Below, in pieces: positions 32,603 through 41,242 of a stretch of 64,000 bases of DNA (positions within the stretch are counted from its first letter, which is position 1; the number at the start of each line of letters is the position of its first letter). The position numbers and the translations under genes are program-made. The notes beneath the pieces are model-generated. The model had not been told where the DNA came from, searched no databases, and saw nothing but the letters and a program-made list of their open reading frames with translations. The DNA comes from Desulfovibrio piger (GTDB lineage: Bacteria; Desulfobacterota; Desulfovibrionia; Desulfovibrionales; Desulfovibrionaceae). The DNA lies in the NCBI RefSeq assembly GCF_951793255.1, contig NZ_OX636706.1:2698501-2762500 (forward strand). The letters run 5' to 3'.

Positions 32603-33097
32603 ATGACCCAACCCGCTCTGAAGGATTTTACCCCTGTGGACGGTATTACCGTGGCCGAAGGCGGCCAGGTGCGTGTCGAGCTTGAAGACGGCCTTGTGGT
32701 GGGCTCCGCCACCTACACGGTGGCCGTGCTGCGCCAGCTCAATGCCGGGGCCGTGCTGGCCGCGGCCGAAGCCGCGGAACGCCTGGTCTCCACGGCTACG
32801 GGCCTGGAGCTTGTTTCCTCCCCGGCTCGCATGGGGGCGGAATTGCTGCGCCGTCAGATCGCACGTCTGGAGGACGATAACGGCGGCAAGTTCGACGGGC
32901 CGCTCTCTCTGGAACATCTGGGCAAGGCCTCGGCCCGAGATCTGGACAGCCTCAATTTTGCCGCCCGCCTGCTGGATCAGGGGGCGGAAAAAAGCCTGGA
33001 AGGAGTAGCCGGCCGGGGGCGAAATGCTGCCGGTAGCGACCAGTCTCGAGATGCTGCTGGCCCGGCTGGCCAGCCGGGCGGGGCTGCCGGTGAGTGA
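32603..33097 (+). CDS. Tail assembly chaperone, short frame-0 form (Mu gp41-like)
   Basis: A 164-residue protein. Residues 1-135 are the Mu gp41-like chaperone (LEDGLVVGSATYTVAVLRQLNAGAVLAAAEAAERL, QIARLEDDNGG). The last 25 residues are low-complexity G/A/R, a sign that the frame is not the main one there. At 33015-33022 lies GGGGGCGA, the -2 slippery site known from Mu. Slippage there joins the frame ending at 33155. Confidence 0.8.
   Translation: MTQPALKDFTPVDGITVAEGGQVRVELEDGLVVGSATYTVAVLRQLNAGAVLAAAEAAERLVSTATGLELVSSPARMGAELLRRQIARLEDDNGGKFDGPLSLEHLGKASARDLDSLNFAARLLDQGAEKSLEGVAGRGRNAAGSDQSRDAAGPAGQPGGAAGE
33015..33022 (+). promoter_or_regulatory. Probable -2 programmed frameshift site GGGGGCGA
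   Basis: In frame 0 the codons are CGG GGG CGA. Slipping back two bases makes the next codon GAA and then ATG CTG CCG. The octamer is the one described for the tail chaperone frameshift of phage Mu, and it lies at the expected place before the tape measure gene. Confidence 0.75.
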
Positions 33098-33155
33098 GGG
33101 GGCGTCCTGGCCGCTCCAGAGGCTCCTCCGTTTTTTGCACTATGTGAAGCACTAG
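33024..33155 (+). CDS. Frameshift extension of the tail assembly chaperone (gp41'-like)
   Basis: A 43-residue frame (MLPVATSLEMLLARLASRAG and on to HYVKH) that becomes the C-terminus of a 184-residue fusion after the -2 shift at 33022. It could also start at ATG 33024. Its stop (33153-33155) lies at the very edge of repeat element B, so the extension may have been cut short by that insertion. Confidence 0.65.
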   Translation: MLPVATSLEMLLARLASRAGLPVSEGASWPLQRLLRFLHYVKH

Positions 33156-33263
33156 CCGTTGCCCGCGCCAGCGGGCTTACGGATAGCGACAGCGAGTTCT
33201 TCACGTCGCCTGTCGCGTAACCTGTTGCTGTCTTCATCCGTAGCTTCCTGCGTCGCAACGGCT
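33154..33263 (-). repeat. 110-bp element with 9-bp terminal inverted repeats, copy B
   Basis: The ends AGCCGTTGC and GCAACGGCT match copy A. The outer arms are almost identical to copy A (one difference in the right arm), but the central 29 bases are about half different. It fills the space between the chaperone and tape measure genes. The tape measure ribosome site, AGGA at 33271, is just outside it. Confidence 0.8.
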
Positions 33264-33281
33264 GAAGCATAGGATTGCATC

Positions 33282-35273
33282 GTGGCGAACCTGCGCACCT
33301 CCTTCACACTTGATCTTGGCGGCAATCTCATTACCCGGGCCAAGGCCTTTTCTACGTCCATATCGGGCATGGCCCGGCAGATACGTTCCAGTCTGGGCGG
33401 CCTCAACGGCGTGGCCGCCCAGGCCGGGAAAGGTCTTGAGGCCCTGACCGGTCGCTATGCCGCGGGCCTGGCCGGACTGGGCGTCAGCTACAAGGCGGCC
33501 CAGGCTGTCATGGACAGCGCCCGTCTGGACAAGGGACTGATGCGTACCAGCCAGACCATGGGCCTGACCGCACAGCAGGCGGTCGATGCCCGGCGCGAAC
33601 TCTTCGCCATGGCACAGCGGACGGGTCAACCCATCGAGAAGCTCAAGGCCGGCCTGGATGACCTGGGGGCCTCGGGGATGGAGTATGCGCAGGCCCTGGA
33701 ATCCATCAAGGCCATCAACCCTGCTATGGCCGTCACCGGGGCCAGCGGCGAACAGCTGGCCAGTGCCCTGAGTGTGGTGGGGGAAAGCTTCAAGTTTGAT
33801 TTGTCCAAGGCCGGTGTGGCCGTCAAGCTGCTGGACCAGATGACCGTGGCCGGACGTCTGGGCAAGGCGGAGCTGGAAGACCTTTCCTCCATCGTTTCCC
33901 GCGTGGGCGTCAACGCCAAGAGCGCCGGATTGAGCTACACCCAGAGCCTGGCCTTCATCGAGCAGCTTTCCCAGATGGAGAAAGAGCCGGAGCGCCTGGC
34001 CACGCTGGTGGACTCCACGCTGCGTCTGTTCACCAACCAGAACTACCTGAAGGAAGCGGCCAAGGTCACGGGCGTCAAATTCTATGATGCCAAAGGCGAA
34101 CGGCGGGCCGCCTTCGATGTTTTGCGGGATATCGCCAAGAAGTACCAGAAGTTCAAGACCGATGCCGAACGGGACAAGGCCTTTTCCCAGGCCTTCGCCA
34201 AGACGGATCTGGATACCCAGCGGGGCTTGCGTTACCTGTTCAGCGCCGGTGTGCTGGACAATCTGGACAAGCTCAACGCGGAGATCGAGGGCGCATCCGG
34301 GACCATCGCCCGCGATCTGCCGGACGCCATCAACAACAGTGTGGACCAGGTGGGACGCCTGAAGGCGGCGCTTTCCCAGGCCGCCGATGACTTCGCCAAG
34401 CCCTTCAACGAAGCCATCGCGGGCGGCATCGCCATGCTGCTGGATGGTGAGGGACTGTCCGGCAAACAGTTGCTGGGCGGCGCGGCCGCTGCGGGCGTGG
34501 CCGGATATGGCGCCCTCAAGCTGGCGGGCATGGGCCTTTCCCGCCTGGGCGGCAAGGCGGCCGGCGGGCTTGTCTCCACCGTGGCCCGGCAGGCTGGGCT
34601 TGCCGGGCTCAAGCTGCCGCTGCCCGTCTATGTGGTCAACAAACAGATGAGCCTTACCCGTGAGGCCATGCTGGGCCAGTCGGGCGGCGCTCCCGCAGCT
34701 CCGGGGGCTCCAGGCGGAAAAAAGGCCGGCAAGGGCAAAACGGTCTCCGGGGCACAGCTTGACGGGGCCAAAAGCGCGGGCCGGGGCGCGGCTCTTTTGA
34801 CTGCGGCTGCGACAGTGGCGCCGGTCCTTTTTGATTCCGATGCCACCATGGCTCAAAAGGTCGATGCCGCGACAGACGCGGCCGGCGGCCTTGCCGGTGG
34901 TTGGGCGGGCACGGCGGCCGGCGCCAAGGCGGGCGCGTTCCTTGGCGGTTTTTTGGGGCCTTTCGGCGCTGCCGCCGGTGGTGTCGTGGGAGGCGTGGCC
35001 GGGGGCATCCTGGGCTCGGAGCTGGGACAAAGCCTTGTCTCCACCGTCAAAAACTGGCTCGGCGTTGGGGAAGGTGAAAACCCGGCTCTGCAGAAAACGA
35101 TGCAGACTTTCTTGACCTCCATGCAGCAGGTCGTCGCCGCCATCCCCACGGGCGGCATCGCTGTGGACGTCAACGTGACGGGCAATGCCCAGGCCGCCAT
35201 CCGGTCCAGTAACGGCAATATCGACAGCGGCCTGTCCTATTCCCGGCAGATAGCCAACGAGATGATGGAGTAA
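33282..35273 (+). CDS. Tail tape measure protein
   Basis: A 663-residue protein that sets tail length and passes into the host on ejection. The N-terminal 400 residues are the phage tape-measure domain (GLMRTSQTMGLTAQQAVDARRELFAMAQRTGQPIEKL). The C-terminal part has glycine-zipper, membrane-active segments (GAKAGAFLGGFLGPFGAAAGG). The start is GTG at 33282, 7 bases after AGGA. It is rather short for a myovirus, implying a tail of roughly 100 nm. Confidence 0.9.
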   Translation: MANLRTSFTLDLGGNLITRAKAFSTSISGMARQIRSSLGGLNGVAAQAGKGLEALTGRYAAGLAGLGVSYKAAQAVMDSARLDKGLMRTSQTMGLTAQQAVDARRELFAMAQRTGQPIEKLKAGLDDLGASGMEYAQALESIKAINPAMAVTGASGEQLASALSVVGESFKFDLSKAGVAVKLLDQMTVAGRLGKAELEDLSSIVSRVGVNAKSAGLSYTQSLAFIEQLSQMEKEPERLATLVDSTLRLFTNQNYLKEAAKVTGVKFYDAKGERRAAFDVLRDIAKKYQKFKTDAERDKAFSQAFAKTDLDTQRGLRYLFSAGVLDNLDKLNAEIEGASGTIARDLPDAINNSVDQVGRLKAALSQAADDFAKPFNEAIAGGIAMLLDGEGLSGKQLLGGAAAAGVAGYGALKLAGMGLSRLGGKAAGGLVSTVARQAGLAGLKLPLPVYVVNKQMSLTREAMLGQSGGAPAAPGAPGGKKAGKGKTVSGAQLDGAKSAGRGAALLTAAATVAPVLFDSDATMAQKVDAATDAAGGLAGGWAGTAAGAKAGAFLGGFLGPFGAAAGGVVGGVAGGILGSELGQSLVSTVKNWLGVGEGENPALQKTMQTFLTSMQQVVAAIPTGGIAVDVNVTGNAQAAIRSSNGNIDSGLSYSRQIANEMME

Positions 35274-35276
35274 GCC

Positions 35277-36458
35277 ATGCGTGCCCGCAGCTTTTTCAGC
35301 AACCTGCGCGAGGCCTCCTTCCGGGGCGCCCGTTTCGAGGTGGACGATGTGGAAGCCTCGGGCGGTCGCCGTGTGGTGCTGCACGAGTACCCGTTGCGGG
35401 ATACGCCCTACAGTGAGGACCTGGGCCGCCGGGCGCGGGAGTTTTCGGTGCGCGGCTATATCATCCAGGGCCGCACGTATGATTACGCCACGGCCCGGGC
35501 GGACGTGCTCAAGGCCCTGGAAGCCTATGGCCCCGGCGAGCTGGTGCATCCCTGGCATGGCGAGGTCAATGTGGTGGTGGACGACTACCGCCTGCGCGAG
35601 AGCATGGAGCGCGGGGGCCTGCTTGAGCTGGATATCCGCTTTCGGGAAGCCGGACAGCTCACGAACCCCACCGCATCCGCCGATACGGCCAAGGGGGTCG
35701 CTTCGGCCGCCACAAGTGCCCGGCAAGCCCTGAAGAACAGCTTTTTGTCCGCCTTCGCGCCCGCCCTGGACGAGATCGACAAAGTGGCCACGGCGCTCAA
35801 TGACGCGGCAAGCCTTGCCATGGAATACCTGGGCCTGCCCCAAAGCCTTATTGCGGAAGGGCTTGCCTATGTTCAAAGCCTGATCGCCACGCCCGCGGCC
35901 TTCTTCGATGCCCTGGTGTGGCTCTTCGGAGGGCTGCTCGGCAATGAGAGCGGGGAAAAAGCCCTGGCTGCTCCCGTGTCGGATGCGTCCTTCAGCATCG
36001 CATCCGGGGAAGGCACCGCGCCGCTGGAAAGTATCCTGGGCGGCAGTGCCGTCATCACCATCGAAGCCGAGCGCGTGATCCGCGATACCGTCGCCCAGGT
36101 GGTGGTCATAGAGACCGCCGCATCCACGGCCCACACGGAGTACGCCACGGCCGACGACGCTCTGGCGGATCGGGATGCCGTGGTGGAAGGCCTGGATACC
36201 ATTGAGCCGGCGGCTGATGATGCCGTCTTTCTGGGTCTTGCCGAGCTGCGCCGGGCCGTAGTGACGGACCTGACCACACGCGGCGCGGAGCTGCCGCGCG
36301 TGCGTTCCGTGACCCTGCCGGGCACCGTGCCCGCGCTGGTGGCCGCCTACCGCATCCATGCGGATGCGGGGCGTGCTGATGAGATCGTGTCCCGTAACCG
36401 CATCCGCCATCCCGGCCGCGTACCGGGCGGCACCCCGCTGGAGGTCCTGAGTGAGTGA
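35277..36458 (+). CDS. DNA circularisation N-terminal domain protein (Mu gpN-like), baseplate
   Basis: A 393-residue protein. The first 130 residues are the DNA_circ_N domain (EASFRGARFEVDDVEASGGRRVVLHEYP, YGPGELVHPWHGEVNVVV), followed by a helical alanine-rich region. Despite the name, the Mu homologue is a baseplate/tail component. It overlaps the next gene by 8 bases. Confidence 0.88.
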   Translation: MRARSFFSNLREASFRGARFEVDDVEASGGRRVVLHEYPLRDTPYSEDLGRRAREFSVRGYIIQGRTYDYATARADVLKALEAYGPGELVHPWHGEVNVVVDDYRLRESMERGGLLELDIRFREAGQLTNPTASADTAKGVASAATSARQALKNSFLSAFAPALDEIDKVATALNDAASLAMEYLGLPQSLIAEGLAYVQSLIATPAAFFDALVWLFGGLLGNESGEKALAAPVSDASFSIASGEGTAPLESILGGSAVITIEAERVIRDTVAQVVVIETAASTAHTEYATADDALADRDAVVEGLDTIEPAADDAVFLGLAELRRAVVTDLTTRGAELPRVRSVTLPGTVPALVAAYRIHADAGRADEIVSRNRIRHPGRVPGGTPLEVLSE

Positions 36459-37515
36459 ACGCAAGCCCGACATTATCCTGGAGGTGGACGGCCGGCGTTA
36501 CGGCGGCTGGAAGTCCATAGACATCAGCCGGGGCCTGGAGCAATGCGCCGGGACCTTCAGGTTGTCCGTCACTGACCGCTGGCCGCAGCAAAATGAACCG
36601 CGCGGCATCAAGGCCGGGGCCGCCTGCCGTGTGACCATCGACGGCCGGGCCGTCATCACGGGCTATGTGGATGATGTGGAAGTCTCCTGGAGCGCCACCT
36701 CCCACGAGTATCGCGTCTCCGGACGAGACAAAACGGCGGATCTTGTGGACTGCTGCCCGCCCTCCCTGCAACTCAAGGGCGCGGACCTGCCCGCGCTGGC
36801 CCGCCGCTGGGCCAGGCTGTTCGGCATCGAGGTCATGGTGGAAGCGGAATGCAACAAGGCCGTGCCCGGTTTCAAGACCGAAGAAGGCGAGACCTGTTTC
36901 GAGATGCTGGAACGGCTGGCGCGGGCCAATGCCGTCATGCTCACCAGCGACGGCGACGGCCGTCTGGTCATCACCCGCGCCGGCACACGCAAGGCGGCCG
37001 CCGCCTTGCAGATGGGCGGCAATCTGCTGCGCCTTGCTCTGTCCTCCAGCATGAAGGATCGCTTTTCGGAAGTTACTGTCAAAGGCCAGTCCGCCGGTTC
37101 CGATACCTGGGACGGCCCCGGCAATGCCCAGGCCAAGGGGACGGCCACCGATCCCAACGTGCCCCGCTACCGCCCCCTGACCATCATCGCGGAACAGGAG
37201 GAGTTCGGCAGCGCCACCACCCGCGCCCGCCACGAAGTTGCCGTGCGCTATGGCAAGGGGCATCAGGCCCGGGCGCTGGTCAACGGCTGGTATGCGGGAA
37301 CGGAGCTCTGGCAGCCCAATCGTCTGGCCGACATCCTGGACAGCAGCGGGCAGGCCATGGCCACCTGGCTCATCGTCAATGTGAGCTGGCACATGGACGA
37401 CCGGGGCTGCCTTACGGAACTTTCCCTGTCCCCCAGGGAAGCCTATGAACTGCTGCCCGAGATGCCCAAGGAGGCAAAGGGCAAAAAAGGCAAGGAGGCC
37501 TCGTTATGGCTGTAA
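36451..37515 (+). CDS. Baseplate hub protein (Mu gpP-like)
   Basis: A 354-residue hub protein (gp27-like fold): ILEVDGRRYGGWKSIDISRGLE at the start, VTIDGRAVITGYVDDV, GRDKTADLVDC, and a middle helical domain with ETCFEMLERLARANAVML. It connects tube to spike. Start overlaps gpN; the stop overlaps the gpV-like gene. Confidence 0.9.
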   Translation: MSERKPDIILEVDGRRYGGWKSIDISRGLEQCAGTFRLSVTDRWPQQNEPRGIKAGAACRVTIDGRAVITGYVDDVEVSWSATSHEYRVSGRDKTADLVDCCPPSLQLKGADLPALARRWARLFGIEVMVEAECNKAVPGFKTEEGETCFEMLERLARANAVMLTSDGDGRLVITRAGTRKAAAALQMGGNLLRLALSSSMKDRFSEVTVKGQSAGSDTWDGPGNAQAKGTATDPNVPRYRPLTIIAEQEEFGSATTRARHEVAVRYGKGHQARALVNGWYAGTELWQPNRLADILDSSGQAMATWLIVNVSWHMDDRGCLTELSLSPREAYELLPEMPKEAKGKKGKEASLWL

Positions 37516-38153
37516 TGATCCCCGGGCGCCTCCTGCGCTCCCTGCAACGGCGCATGGCCACCCTGGTTGGCCGGGCCGTGTTATTGGCCGTCAATGCCGG
37601 GACAGGCCTGCAAAGCGTGCAGGTGCGCATCCTGGCCGACGAGGTCATGGACGGGGTGGAACATATGGAGCCGTATGGCTTCACCTCCAACCCCCTGCCG
37701 GGCGCGGAAGGCGTGGTCCTCAATGTGGCCGGACAGCGCGGCGCCTGCGTGGGCGTGAACTTCGGCAACCGCGGCGTGCGTGTGGCCGGTCTCAAGAGCG
37801 GCGAGGTCTGCATCTATACCGACGAGGGCGACAAAATCACCCTCAAACGGGACCGGCATGTGGAGATCGAGACCCTGCACCTTGTCATCCGGGCACAGGA
37901 AGACGTGCGCGTGGAGACAAAAAGCTACGCGGTCAGGGCCACGCAGGGCGTCACCTATGAGACGCCGTCCTTTGGTCTTGGCGGAGGATCGGGCGGCTGC
38001 ACGGCGAATATTGCCGCCGACATGGCCATCACCGGCAATACCACGCAACATGGCACTATCACCGCCAGCGGCGATGTGACGGCCGAAGGCATCTCCACCG
38101 CCCATCACACCCATCCCGGCGATTCCGGCGGTACTACGGGGGTGCCGCAATGA
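37506..38153 (+). CDS. Baseplate assembly/spike protein (Mu gp45, gpV-like)
   Basis: A 215-residue spike protein. An OB-like domain (VQVRILADEVMDGVEHMEPYGFTSNPLPGAEGVVLNV) is followed by a triple-beta-helix needle (repeating IETLHLVIRAQEDVRVETKSYAVRA) and a terminal HTHPGDSGGT metal-binding type motif. It pierces the outer membrane. Confidence 0.9.
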   Translation: MAVMIPGRLLRSLQRRMATLVGRAVLLAVNAGTGLQSVQVRILADEVMDGVEHMEPYGFTSNPLPGAEGVVLNVAGQRGACVGVNFGNRGVRVAGLKSGEVCIYTDEGDKITLKRDRHVEIETLHLVIRAQEDVRVETKSYAVRATQGVTYETPSFGLGGGSGGCTANIAADMAITGNTTQHGTITASGDVTAEGISTAHHTHPGDSGGTTGVPQ

Positions 38154-38638
38154 GGCGCGTCAATGACCTGGCCCTGCTTCCCCCAGCGCCTCTGGACGTG
38201 GCCGGGCCGGATTGCGGCATGGAGGCCGGGGATCTGGTGGCCGAAAACACGTTGCGCACGGCCGTCATCCTGTCCCTGTTCCTGGACAGGCGGGCGGACG
38301 ATGATGACGTTTTGCCCAACGGCAGCAATGATCGGCGCGGCTGGTGGGCAGACACCGTGGCACCCATGACGGAATACGGCATCGGTGGCGGGCTCGCTTC
38401 CGGGGACCGTATCGGTTCCCGTCTCTGGCTGCTTTCCCGCGAAAAGCAGCTTGCCGGCGTGCTGGACAGGGCACGACACTATGCCGAGGAGGCCCTTGCC
38501 TGGCTGGTGGAGGACGGCGTGGCCACAGCTGTCAGCGTCACGGCCTCCAGCCCTAGGTCTGGCTGGCTTGCGCTTGAGGTGACGATCACCTTGCCCGACT
38601 CCAGCGAATACCGGGAAACATTTCCTCTGTCCGTCTGA
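38150..38638 (+). CDS. Mu gp46-like baseplate wedge protein
   Basis: A 162-residue protein of the GP46 group: MEAGDLVAENTLRTAVILSLFLDRRA at about 23-48, GGWWADTV, and GSRLWLLSREKQ. It is part of the baseplate wedge. The gene ends just before a repeat fragment, a terminator and a promoter module. Confidence 0.85.
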   Translation: MRRVNDLALLPPAPLDVAGPDCGMEAGDLVAENTLRTAVILSLFLDRRADDDDVLPNGSNDRRGWWADTVAPMTEYGIGGGLASGDRIGSRLWLLSREKQLAGVLDRARHYAEEALAWLVEDGVATAVSVTASSPRSGWLALEVTITLPDSSEYRETFPLSV

Positions 38639-38639
38639 A

Positions 38640-38666
38640 GTTTCCCGCGTCGCAACGACTGAAGCA
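38640..38666 (-). repeat. Fragment of the 110-bp element, copy C
   Basis: Only one end is present. Read on the minus strand it gives ATGCTTCAGTCGTTGCGACG, differing at one base from the same part of copies A and B. It lies between the gp46-like stop and a terminator. Confidence 0.6.
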
Positions 38667-38668
38667 TG

Positions 38669-38694
38669 GCCCGGTTTTTACCGGGCTTTTTTTT
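38669..38694 (+). terminator. Intrinsic terminator between baseplate operons
   Basis: GCCCGG (38669-38674) pairs with CCGGGC (38681-38686), followed by eight T. It directly precedes the second promoter module, the same order as at 26169-26247. Confidence 0.85.
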
Positions 38695-38739
38695 GTGAGA
38701 ATCCTCACCAGATTTTTACAGGCGCTCCGGGCATGATGT
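38695..38739 (+). promoter_or_regulatory. Late promoter module, copy 2
   Basis: GTGAG-AATC-CTCAC (38695-38708), CAGATTT (38709-38715), 15 bases and GCATGATGT (38731-38739), identical in blocks and spacing to 26203-26247. If CATGAT is the -10, transcription would start at about the ATG of the next gene (38744), giving a leaderless message. Confidence 0.65.
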
Positions 38740-38743
38740 GTCC

Positions 38744-39799
38744 ATGCCATTTGAACGTCCCTCCCTCCGGGAACTCATTGCCCGCATCCAGGCCGATATG
38801 GACAGCCGTCTTGACGGCCAACCCTGGCTGCGCCGCCGCCTGCTGGCCATCCTGGCCCGCATGGAGGGCGGCGTGGCCCACGGCCTGTACGGCTATCTGG
38901 ACTGGCTGGCCCGGCAGATCATGCCGGATACGGCCGAGACCGAACATCTGGAACGCTGGGCCTCCATCTGGGGCATCACACGCCGGGCCGCCACACAGGC
39001 AGCCGGGTATGCCGTTTTCAGCGGCGAGGATGGTGCCGCCATTCCCGCCGGTACGGAAGTACAGAGCCCGTCCGGGCAGATCTACGCGACCCTGGCCGAT
39101 GCCTGGATCGAAGACGGTACGGCCCGTGCGGCCATCGAGGCTGTGGAGGCCGGGCCGGACGGCAATGCATCCGACGCAACGCCCTTGCAGCTGACCATAC
39201 CGGTGGCAGGCGTCCAGGCCCGGGCCGCAGCTTCCGGCAACATCACCGGCGGCGCGGCAGCGGAAACGGATGCCTCCCTGCGCACGCGCCTGCTGTCGCG
39301 CATCCGCACCCTGCCGTCGGGCGGGGCCGCGCGCGATTACGTTACCTGGACACTGGAGGTGGCGGGCGTGACCCGCGCCTGGTGCTACCCGGGCGAGATG
39401 GGCCGTGGCTCCGTGACCGTGCGCTTCATGATGGACGATACCTATACAAACGGCATCCCCCAGCCGGAAGATGTGCAGCGCGTCGCGGATCATCTGGACG
39501 GTCTGCGGCCGGTCACGGCGGATGTCTATGTGGTGGCCCCCGTGCCGGAGCCCGTCAACCTTGATTTGCGCATCAGCCCGGACAATCCCCGGCTTCGCGT
39601 GGTGGTGGCCGAGGCCGTCTGGGCCGTCCTGCGTCGCGATGCCGTGCCCGGCGGCACGGTCGTCATCTCCCGCCTTAACGAGGCCATTTCCGGTGCTGAA
39701 GGTGAGGAAGACCACGTTCTCTTGTCTCCCACCCAGAATATCCAGATCCCCACCGGCAAGATTGCCGTGCTGGGCAGCATCACCTGGGAGGAGGCATAG
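38744..39799 (+). CDS. Baseplate J-like protein (Mu gp47-like)
   Basis: A 351-residue wedge protein: LRELIARIQADMDSRL, HGLYGYLDWLARQIMPDTAETEHLERWASIWG at the N-terminus, GTEVQSPSGQIYAT and GGAARDYVTWTLEVAGVTRAWCYPGEMGRGSVTVRF in the core. The ATG at 38744 matches the family start; the in-frame GTG at 38738 also reads. There is no Shine-Dalgarno in front of either, which is unusual for this operon. Confidence 0.9.
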   Translation: MPFERPSLRELIARIQADMDSRLDGQPWLRRRLLAILARMEGGVAHGLYGYLDWLARQIMPDTAETEHLERWASIWGITRRAATQAAGYAVFSGEDGAAIPAGTEVQSPSGQIYATLADAWIEDGTARAAIEAVEAGPDGNASDATPLQLTIPVAGVQARAAASGNITGGAAAETDASLRTRLLSRIRTLPSGGAARDYVTWTLEVAGVTRAWCYPGEMGRGSVTVRFMMDDTYTNGIPQPEDVQRVADHLDGLRPVTADVYVVAPVPEPVNLDLRISPDNPRLRVVVAEAVWAVLRRDAVPGGTVVISRLNEAISGAEGEEDHVLLSPTQNIQIPTGKIAVLGSITWEEA

Positions 39800-40383
39800 T
39801 GTCCTACCGCGAGCAGTTCTTTGCCCTGCAGCCGCCGGGTCAGGCCCTGCCCACAGACCCGGACAGCGTCTGGGGCCGCCTGCTGGACGGTCTGGCGCGG
39901 GAATACGGCCGCACGGAGAGCCGGAGCAGCGCCCTGGTACGGGAATCCGATCCACGGCAGTCCGCGGAGCTGTTACCCGACTGGGAGCGCGTCTGCGGCC
40001 TGCCCGGAGACTGCGCCATCGCCTGGGACAGTACCTTGCAGGCCCGCCGTGCGGCCGTGGTAGCCCAGCTGACCGGCGCCGGGGGCCAGCGTATCGCCTA
40101 TTTTCAGCAGCTGGCGGCCCTGCTGGGCCTTTCCATCCGCGTCACGGAATACCGCCCCTTCCTGACCGGACTTTCCCGCTGTGGCCAGCGCCTCAACGGC
40201 GACCACGGCGTGCGCTTCGTCTGGTCCGTGGTGGTCAGGGGGCAGCGTGTGCTGCGCTTTCGCTGTGGGGCCAGTGTGCCGGGGGAACGCCTGCTGGACT
40301 TTGCCCGCCGGGAAGATCTGGAATGCCTGCTGCGCCTCTACGCCCCGGCCCATACGGTAATCATCATCGGATACGAGGAATAA
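39799..40383 (+). CDS. DUF2313 tail protein (Mu gp48-like)
   Basis: A 194-residue baseplate protein of the YmfQ/DUF2313 group: FFALQPPGQALPTDPDSVWGRLLDGLAREYGR, ELLPDWERVCGLP, RRAAVVAQLTGAGGQ, ending with LRLYAPAHTVIIIGYEE. The start is GTG at 39799 overlapping the gp47-like stop. Confidence 0.88.
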   Translation: MSYREQFFALQPPGQALPTDPDSVWGRLLDGLAREYGRTESRSSALVRESDPRQSAELLPDWERVCGLPGDCAIAWDSTLQARRAAVVAQLTGAGGQRIAYFQQLAALLGLSIRVTEYRPFLTGLSRCGQRLNGDHGVRFVWSVVVRGQRVLRFRCGASVPGERLLDFARREDLECLLRLYAPAHTVIIIGYEE

Positions 40384-40385
40384 GC

Positions 40386-41189
40386 ATGAAATACGCGCCC
40401 CCCATCGGGCAGGAAGCCCAGGGCGAAGAAGCCCACTATGTCGACGGCAACCCGGAACTCGGCATCCTTGGCTCGCCCGTACCCGCGGCTGCCATTGAGC
40501 AGGGCCAGCGGGAGCTTTTGCACGTCATCAAACAGGCAGGCCTCACGCCCAGCAGCGAAGACCTGACCCAGCTTTTCCAGGCCATCGGCAAGCTGATCAG
40601 CAAGCGTGTGCCCATCGCCAGCAAGGAGACCGCCGGTATCGTCAAACCCGGGGCCGGGTTGCAGATAGGGGAAGACGGCACCCTGGACGTACTGGTCTCC
40701 GCCGTATTGCCCGGCACGGTAGTGGCCTTTGCCGGTTCCTTCGGTGGTGAGGGAAACCGCCATCCCATACCGCTGGGCAGCTCGGAACCGGATACGTCCT
40801 GGGTCTTGTGCGACGGCGGCAGCGACGGCAAGGGCGGCACCGTGCCCAACCTGCTGGGCCGTATGATTCTGGGCGCGTCCGATGCCCACCCGGCCGGCTC
40901 CACTGGCGGCTCGGAGACGCATTCACACAGTCTGTCCGGCACTGTGGGTGAGACCACGCTCACGGTGGAGCAGATGCCAGCGCATGGCCATAGTTATATT
41001 TCCCGCGCATCAAGCCGCGACTGCGGATATGCAAGCGGTTCCCCCATGTTCTGGCAGAATACTACCACAGCAAACACCGGCAATGCTGGTGGCTCTCAAT
41101 CCCACACGCACACGCTGGACGGGGCATCTGGGGAAGCCAACGGCCTGCCCCCGTACTACGCGCTGGCGTGGATCATGCGGACGGCTTAA
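40386..41189 (+). CDS. Tail fibre with phage collar domain, expressed version of the shufflon
   Basis: A 267-residue receptor-binding fibre. The N-terminal part (MKYAPPIGQEAQG, ELGILGSPVPAAAIEQ, QAGLTPSSEDLTQLFQAI) attaches to the baseplate. The middle is the tail-collar domain (PGTVVAFAG, WVLCDGG, TVPNLLGRMILGA, GGSETHSHS). From 40932 (residue 183, LSGTVG) the last 85 residues are one of four interchangeable tips. All end with GGSQ-H-H and LPPYYAL. The junction contains the 14-bp site repeated three more times downstream. Confidence 0.92.
   Translation: MKYAPPIGQEAQGEEAHYVDGNPELGILGSPVPAAAIEQGQRELLHVIKQAGLTPSSEDLTQLFQAIGKLISKRVPIASKETAGIVKPGAGLQIGEDGTLDVLVSAVLPGTVVAFAGSFGGEGNRHPIPLGSSEPDTSWVLCDGGSDGKGGTVPNLLGRMILGASDAHPAGSTGGSETHSHSLSGTVGETTLTVEQMPAHGHSYISRASSRDCGYASGSPMFWQNTTTANTGNAGGSQSHTHTLDGASGEANGLPPYYALAWIMRTA
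40932..40945 (+). repeat. Shufflon crossover site 1 (inside expressed fibre gene)
   Basis: CTGTCCGGCACTGT, read in frame as L-S-G-T-V. Identity with site 2 extends over about 34 bases with one mismatch. Confidence 0.8.
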
Positions 41190-41228
41190 TCCGGCAGAAG
41201 GCGCGGCCTGCGGGGGGCATGACCGGGT

Positions 41229-41242
41229 CTGTCCGGCACTGT
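41229..41242 (+). repeat. Shufflon crossover site 2
   Basis: CTGTCCGGCACTGT in direct orientation relative to site 1, at the head of cassette 2. Confidence 0.8.

Noticed and set aside
33234..36473. 1079-residue open frame on the minus strand
   Set aside because: It runs antisense to the tape measure and gpN-like genes, which match known families in length and motif. GC-rich DNA often leaves the opposite strand open. No ribosome site or family pattern.
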